In this document: positions 59,985-64,000 of the stretch, piece by piece
Layout of the letters: each line of letters begins with the position of its first letter
Position numbering within the stretch: position 1 is the stretch's first letter
From: Allobacillus saliphilus
GTDB taxonomy: Bacteria > Bacillota > Bacilli > Bacillales > Alkalibacillaceae
Length of the DNA stretch: 64,000 nt
Assembly: GCF_018138385.1 (NCBI RefSeq)
Contig: NZ_JAGSIE010000012.1
Span: forward strand, 1 to 64,000
Direction of reading: 5' to 3'
Notes under the pieces: generated by a model
What the model was told of the DNA's origin: nothing
What the model saw: the letters and a program-made list of their open reading frames with translations, nothing else
Database searches by the model: none
Program-made: the position numbers and the translations under genes

Positions 59985-60704
59985 GTGGACATGATGGACG
60001 CTAATCAAATTATTGATTTTATTTCAAATGCAAAAAAATCGACACCTGTAAAGGTATATGTAAAAGGCAGTAAGCTGGATGCTATTGAGTATCCTGATAA
60101 CGTAAAAGACTTTATTCAAGGTGACACCGGCGTTTTATTCGGTGAGTGGAAGGATATCGAAAAGATCATTGAAGATAATCAAAATATCTTCGACGATTAT
60201 GTAATTGAAAATGATCGTCGTAATTCAGCAATTCCTTTATTGGATTTGAAAGGAATTAACGCAAGAATCGAGCCGGGCGCACTTATTCGTGACCAAGTTG
60301 AAATTGGTGACGGTGTTGTCATCATGATGGGCGCGTCAATTAACATTGGTGCCGCTATTGGTGAAGGAACGATGATCGATATGAACGCCGTGCTTGGTGG
60401 CAGAGCAACTGTCGGTAAAGACTGTCATATCGGAGCTGGAACTGTGTTGGCTGGTGTCATTGAGCCACCATCCGCAAAACCAGTGATCGTAGAAGATGGC
60501 GTCGTCATCGGTGCAAACGTAGTCGTATTGGAAGGTGTTACTGTCGGTAAAGGTGCCGTAGTCGCAGCTGGTGCGATTGTAACAGAAGATGTACCACCAA
60601 AAACTGTTGTGGCTGGTACACCTGCAAAAGTAATCAAAGAGATTGATGACCAAACAAAATCCAAAACAGAAATCAAAAAAGAATTGAGAAAGTTAGATAA
60701 CTAA
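59985..60704 (+). CDS. dapH: Tetrahydrodipicolinate N-acetyltransferase DapH
   Basis: This 239-aa acetyltransferase transfers acetyl from acetyl-CoA to tetrahydrodipicolinate, the first step of the acetyl branch of the lysine/DAP pathway. The N-terminal domain (1-85) is followed by a left-handed beta helix of hexapeptide repeats ([22 protein letters not shown] ... [16 protein letters not shown]) and the PPSAKPV loop. GTG at 59985 is preferred (GGAGG eight bases upstream) and gives MDMMDAN, like the B. subtilis N-terminus. ykuR follows after 88 bases. Confidence 0.93.
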   Translation: MDMMDANQIIDFISNAKKSTPVKVYVKGSKLDAIEYPDNVKDFIQGDTGVLFGEWKDIEKIIEDNQNIFDDYVIENDRRNSAIPLLDLKGINARIEPGALIRDQVEIGDGVVIMMGASINIGAAIGEGTMIDMNAVLGGRATVGKDCHIGAGTVLAGVIEPPSAKPVIVEDGVVIGANVVVLEGVTVGKGAVVAAGAIVTEDVPPKTVVAGTPAKVIKEIDDQTKSKTEIKKELRKLDN

Positions 60705-60792
60705 CTTACATCTAAGCGGGACTTCGATTTTTTCGATAGCCCGCTTATTTGCATATGTATATCGATTTTTCATTGGAAAGGTTTGAAAAAGA

Positions 60793-61905
60793 GTGGAGAG
60801 AGATTGGATACAAGTACGAAGAGATTTACATCAAATACCAGAAATCGGTTATCAAGAATATAAAACACAGGCTTATTTGCAATCAATGATTGATCGCTTG
60901 CCCCAAGAACATCTTCATGTCGAAAAGTGGAAAACAGGATTATTCGTTTTAGTAAAAGGAATAGAGGGAAATCGTATAATCGGATACCGCGCCGATATCG
61001 ACGGACTTCCAATCAAAGAAGAGACTGGATATGATTTTGCGTCGAACCATGAAGGATATATGCATGCATGTGGACATGATGTTCATATGACAGTTGCTCT
61101 CGGTGCGTTAACAGAAGTGGTTGAAAATCGATTAAAAGATGACGTCTTATTCATTTTCCAACCAGCTGAAGAAGGCCCAGGAGGTGCAGAGCCGATGCAG
61201 ACGAGTGATTTTTTTCAACATCACCGTCCAGACGTCATCTTTGCACTTCATATAGATCCTTCTTTGCCGGTAGGTACAGTGGCCACGAAGCCAGGAATCC
61301 TTTTTGGGAATACTAGCGAACTATTTATCGATTTTTATGGAAAAGGTGGTCACGCTGCATATCCACATCAAACTTCTGATATGTTGATGGCAGCAAGTGC
61401 CTTTAATATGCAACTTCAGCAGTTGGTAGCACGCGTTACTGACCCACTTAGTGAAGCGGTCGTCACGCTTGGTAAGATGGTAGCCGGAACCGCTGGAAAT
61501 ATTATTGCAGAATATGCAAGAATAGAAGGGACCATGAGAACATTGGACCCGAAAGTGATACCACTTTTAAGAGAACACATCCAGTCGTTGTTGGCAGGGA
61601 TTGAAGAACGTTATCATTGTCGTACTGCTGTAGATTTTGGGGCTAGCTACTATATGGTTGATAATGACTCCGCCTCTGTAAAACGTTTCAAGGCTGCAGT
61701 TGAAAATACTTCTGTACACTACCAAGAAGCACCAATCTCAATGGCTGGGGAAGACTTCGGATATTTTCTTAAAAATATTCCAGGGTTTATGTTTTGGTTG
61801 GGAGTCGAATCACCATATGGACTTCATCATAGTAAACTTCAACCGAGGGAAGAAGCAATACAAGTCGGTATTGAAGCGGTTACCGCTACATTGGAAAAAT
61901 TATAA
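60793..61905 (+). CDS. ykuR: N-acetyl-diaminopimelate deacetylase (YkuR-like, M20)
   Basis: This 370-aa M20D amidohydrolase removes the acetyl group to give LL-diaminopimelate. Metal-site motifs are MHACGHDVHMT near 90, EEGPGGAEPM near 126, and HIDPSLPVGTV near 152. SMAGEDFGYFL near 316 is near the end. The GTG start is the only in-frame option (stop TGA nine bases upstream) and aligns with family N-termini (QVRRDLHQIPE). The ribosome site GGAAAGG is at a rather long distance. It completes a DapH-PatA-YkuR set in this window. Confidence 0.92.
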   Translation: MERDWIQVRRDLHQIPEIGYQEYKTQAYLQSMIDRLPQEHLHVEKWKTGLFVLVKGIEGNRIIGYRADIDGLPIKEETGYDFASNHEGYMHACGHDVHMTVALGALTEVVENRLKDDVLFIFQPAEEGPGGAEPMQTSDFFQHHRPDVIFALHIDPSLPVGTVATKPGILFGNTSELFIDFYGKGGHAAYPHQTSDMLMAASAFNMQLQQLVARVTDPLSEAVVTLGKMVAGTAGNIIAEYARIEGTMRTLDPKVIPLLREHIQSLLAGIEERYHCRTAVDFGASYYMVDNDSASVKRFKAAVENTSVHYQEAPISMAGEDFGYFLKNIPGFMFWLGVESPYGLHHSKLQPREEAIQVGIEAVTATLEKL

Positions 61906-61923
61906 CGGGAGAGATTTCAAAAC

Positions 61924-62295
61924 ATGGATCATATGTTTAAAAAAATTGATCATGTTCAGTTGACTGCACCAACAGGCTCTGAATATGAAGCAAGAGAATT
62001 TTACGCTGGCCTTCTCGGGATGGAAGAAGTGAAGAAGCCAGAATCATTAGAAGTAAACGGGGGCGTGTGGTTCCGATTTGGTGACTTTGAGCTTCATATC
62101 GGCATCGAAGAACCTTATACGCCAGCTAAAAAAGCGCATCCCGCTTTTGAGGTTGACGAGCTTGATGAATTCATCGCTTTATTAGAAGATCATAAAGTCA
62201 ATTACACAGTAGATAATCAATTGCCAAATGCTAAGAGAATCTATCTAAACGATCCGTTCGGCAATCGATTAGAAGTTTTGGAATGGGAAGAGTAA
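61924..62295 (+). CDS. VOC-superfamily (glyoxalase-like) protein
   Basis: This 123-aa single VOC protein has paired beta-alpha-beta3 modules. Metal ligands are likely His9-11 (IDHVQL), FELHIGIEE near 60 and the Glu of RLEVLEWEE at the end. Such proteins are lyases, dioxygenases or antibiotic-binding proteins; a precise function cannot be told. It lies 18 bases after ykuR and is likely co-transcribed. A very strong terminator follows. Confidence 0.85.
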   Translation: MDHMFKKIDHVQLTAPTGSEYEAREFYAGLLGMEEVKKPESLEVNGGVWFRFGDFELHIGIEEPYTPAKKAHPAFEVDELDEFIALLEDHKVNYTVDNQLPNAKRIYLNDPFGNRLEVLEWEE

Positions 62296-62305
62296 TAATA
62301 CAAAC

Positions 62306-62353
62306 AAAAACCCTTTGCAAGTCCGTTGAAAAGGACTTGCAAAGGGTTTTTTA
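62306..62353. terminator. Bidirectional terminator
   Basis: A perfect 19-bp stem (62306-62324 with 62333-62351) with an 8-nt loop ends both the dapH-ykuR-VOC transcript and the convergent MscS gene. Confidence 0.92.
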
Positions 62354-62412
62354 AAGCTTGTAAAACAAAGGCTATATGACTTAAAAAAGTTAGAAAGTAT
62401 CTAATTCATTTA

Positions 62413-63234
62413 CTATGATTTTGGAACATTAACCTGATGAGGGTAAGGAATTTCAATGTTGTTCTCATCCAAGGCTTCCTTGATTCGTTTTCGTAGCTCT
62501 CTCTCTATGCCAAATTGTTCGTTTTTCTCTGTTTGTGCGATGACACGTAATGTGACTTGCGAGTCGTCGAGAGATTGTACACCAACGACATCAGGACCTT
62601 CTTTAATTAAAGGGTTTCCGCTCATTTCATCACAAACTTTTTGAAGAACTTGTGTAACATGGTCGATATTTTCTTCATATGCAATCCCAAAATCCACTAA
62701 AGCTCGCATATTTCCGCGTGTGTGATTATTAACATTTTGTATATAGCGATTTGGGATGTAGTTTAGTGTTCCGTCAAAACTCCTAATTTGAGTTGTCCGA
62801 AGACCTAACTCTTCAACGATTCCATTTTCTCCACCAGCTGTAACGTAATCATCCACATCGATCTGCTTTTCAATCAAAATGAAAAATCCTGTCACGATAT
62901 CACTGACTAATCCTTGAGCACCAAATCCGATAGCTAATCCAATAATCCCTGCACCAGCTAAAAGAGGTGCAATAGGTATATTAAAGATTGGTAACAACAT
63001 AACGACAAACAAGAAAATCAATACATAGCTATACACGTTGAGAAGTAAGTTGCTCAATGTTTTCTTTCTACCTTCACTTAGCTTTTGTTTGGTGGCTACT
63101 TGATTCATTAAGCCAGTGATCAATTTCTTGCCAAGTGGTTTAATGATTAAAAATAAAATAATTAATAACAAAGCCCTACCAGAAATTGTTAAAGCAGAGC
63201 TTAAAAGTGAGCTCCAATCAAAATCAAAATTCAT
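62413..63234 (-). CDS. MscS-family mechanosensitive channel (YkuT-like)
   Basis: This 273-aa small-conductance channel has three membrane helices (about 15-35, 60-82, 87-112). The pore helix is glycine/alanine-rich (LLAGAGIIGLAIGFGAQGLVSDIVTGFFI, 92-120). The cytoplasmic vestibule has the typical VEELGLRTTQIRSFDGTLNYIPN near 140. It releases solutes on sudden osmotic drop. The position by ykuR resembles B. subtilis ykuT. Confidence 0.92.
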   Translation of the reverse strand: MNFDFDWSSLLSSALTISGRALLLIILFLIIKPLGKKLITGLMNQVATKQKLSEGRKKTLSNLLLNVYSYVLIFLFVVMLLPIFNIPIAPLLAGAGIIGLAIGFGAQGLVSDIVTGFFILIEKQIDVDDYVTAGGENGIVEELGLRTTQIRSFDGTLNYIPNRYIQNVNNHTRGNMRALVDFGIAYEENIDHVTQVLQKVCDEMSGNPLIKEGPDVVGVQSLDDSQVTLRVIAQTEKNEQFGIERELRKRIKEALDENNIEIPYPHQVNVPKS

Positions 63235-63472
63235 TCAAATAACCCCTTTAATCAACTAATTTTCTTAAGTGTAAATTGTTCTTTTATTATATGTATTAAA
63301 CAAAAAACACTTAACATCACAAATATATACCCTAACACTTATTTCTTCAAACGAACTAATTAATAAACTAATTTGAAAGAAAATAATAATTTTTTTGACA
63401 AAAGGGTAGAAATTTATTTCGGAACCCGATATATTAATAAGGCAAAGGTATTTATAGAAGTGAGGGATCAGC

Positions 63473-64000
63473 ATGGAAGTTTTCAAGAAATTGAAACAGT
63501 TTTATTGGCCTTATCGGTGGTATTTTATTTTTTCTATTATTTCACTTGTCTTTGTAGCAGGCATTACCGTCATTTATCCAATTGTGTTACAAATCACGAT
63601 TGACGATGTCGTAGCAAAAGAACGTTTTTATCTAGTGCCATACATTGCTTTAATTTTTGTTGGCTTAATGATTGTGAAATCAATTGCAACTTATTTCAAT
63701 CAATATTTAGGGGATTTGTTCGGTATTTCATCCGTATACGCTGTACGTGATGAGATGTATAAAAAATTACAACGACTATCTTTTAAGTACTATGACAATG
63801 CGAAAACAGGAGATCTCATGTCGAGATTGACAGCAGATGTTGAAGGGTTTCGTTTTTTCTTGTCATTTGGGTTCTCTGAATTATTAAGGATTTTTTTATT
63901 AATCACGGTCAGTTTAGGTGTGATGTTCTTTTACTCTGTACCGCTCGCTTTAGTTACGATGGCGGCTATGCCATTTCTTGGAATCATCGTGTATAAATTC
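63473..64000 (+). CDS. ABC exporter, N-terminal part (cut by window end)
   Basis: The first 176 codons of an ABC transporter with a fused transmembrane domain are visible. Helices lie near 15-38, 53-75, 128-148 and 155-175. The intracellular coupling segment KLQRLSFKYYDNAKTGDLMSRLTADVEGFR is typical for MsbA/YknU/YfiB-type half exporters. The ATP-binding domain lies beyond the window. ATG 63473 follows GAGGGATC. The substrate cannot be judged. Confidence 0.88.
   Translation, partial: MEVFKKLKQFYWPYRWYFIFSIISLVFVAGITVIYPIVLQITIDDVVAKERFYLVPYIALIFVGLMIVKSIATYFNQYLGDLFGISSVYAVRDEMYKKLQRLSFKYYDNAKTGDLMSRLTADVEGFRFFLSFGFSELLRIFLLITVSLGVMFFYSVPLALVTMAAMPFLGIIVYKF

Noticed and set aside
60336-60676. 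Two minus-strand frames rich in Thr/Ser or Tyr/Cys
   Set aside because: They mirror the hexapeptide repeats of DapH and are not separate genes.

Overview
The window is a low-GC Bacillota chromosome segment, almost certainly from a spore-forming member of the Bacillaceae. Gene content (Spo0E-type phosphatase, YjcZ-type sporulation peptide, Ku/LigD, SipS-type signal peptidase, YwpF) and the B. subtilis-like run ykuE, fadH, ykuL/darB, dapH, ykuR with a ykuT-like MscS channel support this. Strong AGGAGG ribosome sites, GTG/TTG starts, Fur 7-1-7 boxes and a cre box fit as well. Acidic exported proteins and an ectoine hydrolase suggest a salt-exposed lifestyle. No prophage, CRISPR array or intact insertion sequence was seen.

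Layout. 1-4.6 kb: small membrane, PepSY and hypothetical genes, an amidase-holin lysis pair and a DUF3021/LytTR regulator pair. 4.6-7.4 kb: divergent ligD and ku (non-homologous end joining). 7.6-14.2 kb: Fur-controlled ferric-siderophore uptake (binding protein, two permeases, ATPase), two FhuF-like [2Fe-2S] proteins and a flavin reductase. 14.6-25.8 kb: housekeeping and stress genes, a tRNA-Val, a chemoreceptor, a CAP-domain protein, ferredoxin and a Crp/Fnr regulator. 25.9-34 kb: AbgT and AGCS transporters, GIY-YIG protein, HxlR/YceI, a phosphodiesterase and an M20 peptidase. 34.4-39.7 kb: a second CAP protein, then a PucR regulator, an ectoine-hydrolase-like gene behind a cre box and a cystathionine-gamma-synthase-family PLP enzyme. 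39.7-50.2 kb: DCC protein, a zinc-ribbon gene broken by a stop codon, TPP riboswitch with thiT, glutathione peroxidase, penicillin acylase, chemoreceptor, HD protein, YwpF and a Trk/Ktr potassium channel subunit. 50.3-54.4 kb: membrane serine protease with a zinc-ribbon partner, a cassette of tiny genes (27-aa peptide, DUF1659, DUF2922, YvrJ) and signal peptidase. 54.8-62.3 kb: Spo0E, PatA, Sco, Tat-exported phosphoesterase, FadH, DarB and the acetyl branch of the lysine/diaminopimelate pathway (PatA, DapH, YkuR). The end holds an MscS channel and a truncated ABC exporter.

The most unusual structure lies between genes. Four non-coding arrays at 7441-7587, 14288-14608, 30044-30328 and 34135-34342 have unrelated sequences. 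Each keeps an exact period of 21, 21, 52 and 52 bp despite heavy base divergence. These lengths are close to two and five helical turns. Three of the four lie in convergent 3'-3' gaps. In the 30-kb array each unit is a terminator-like hairpin. In the 14-kb array an IS3/IS150-type left end is embedded. The second lead is the PucR / ectoine hydrolase / PLP-enzyme cluster, which lacks an obvious DoeB-type deacetylase in this window and may use a different route for acetyl-diaminobutyrate.
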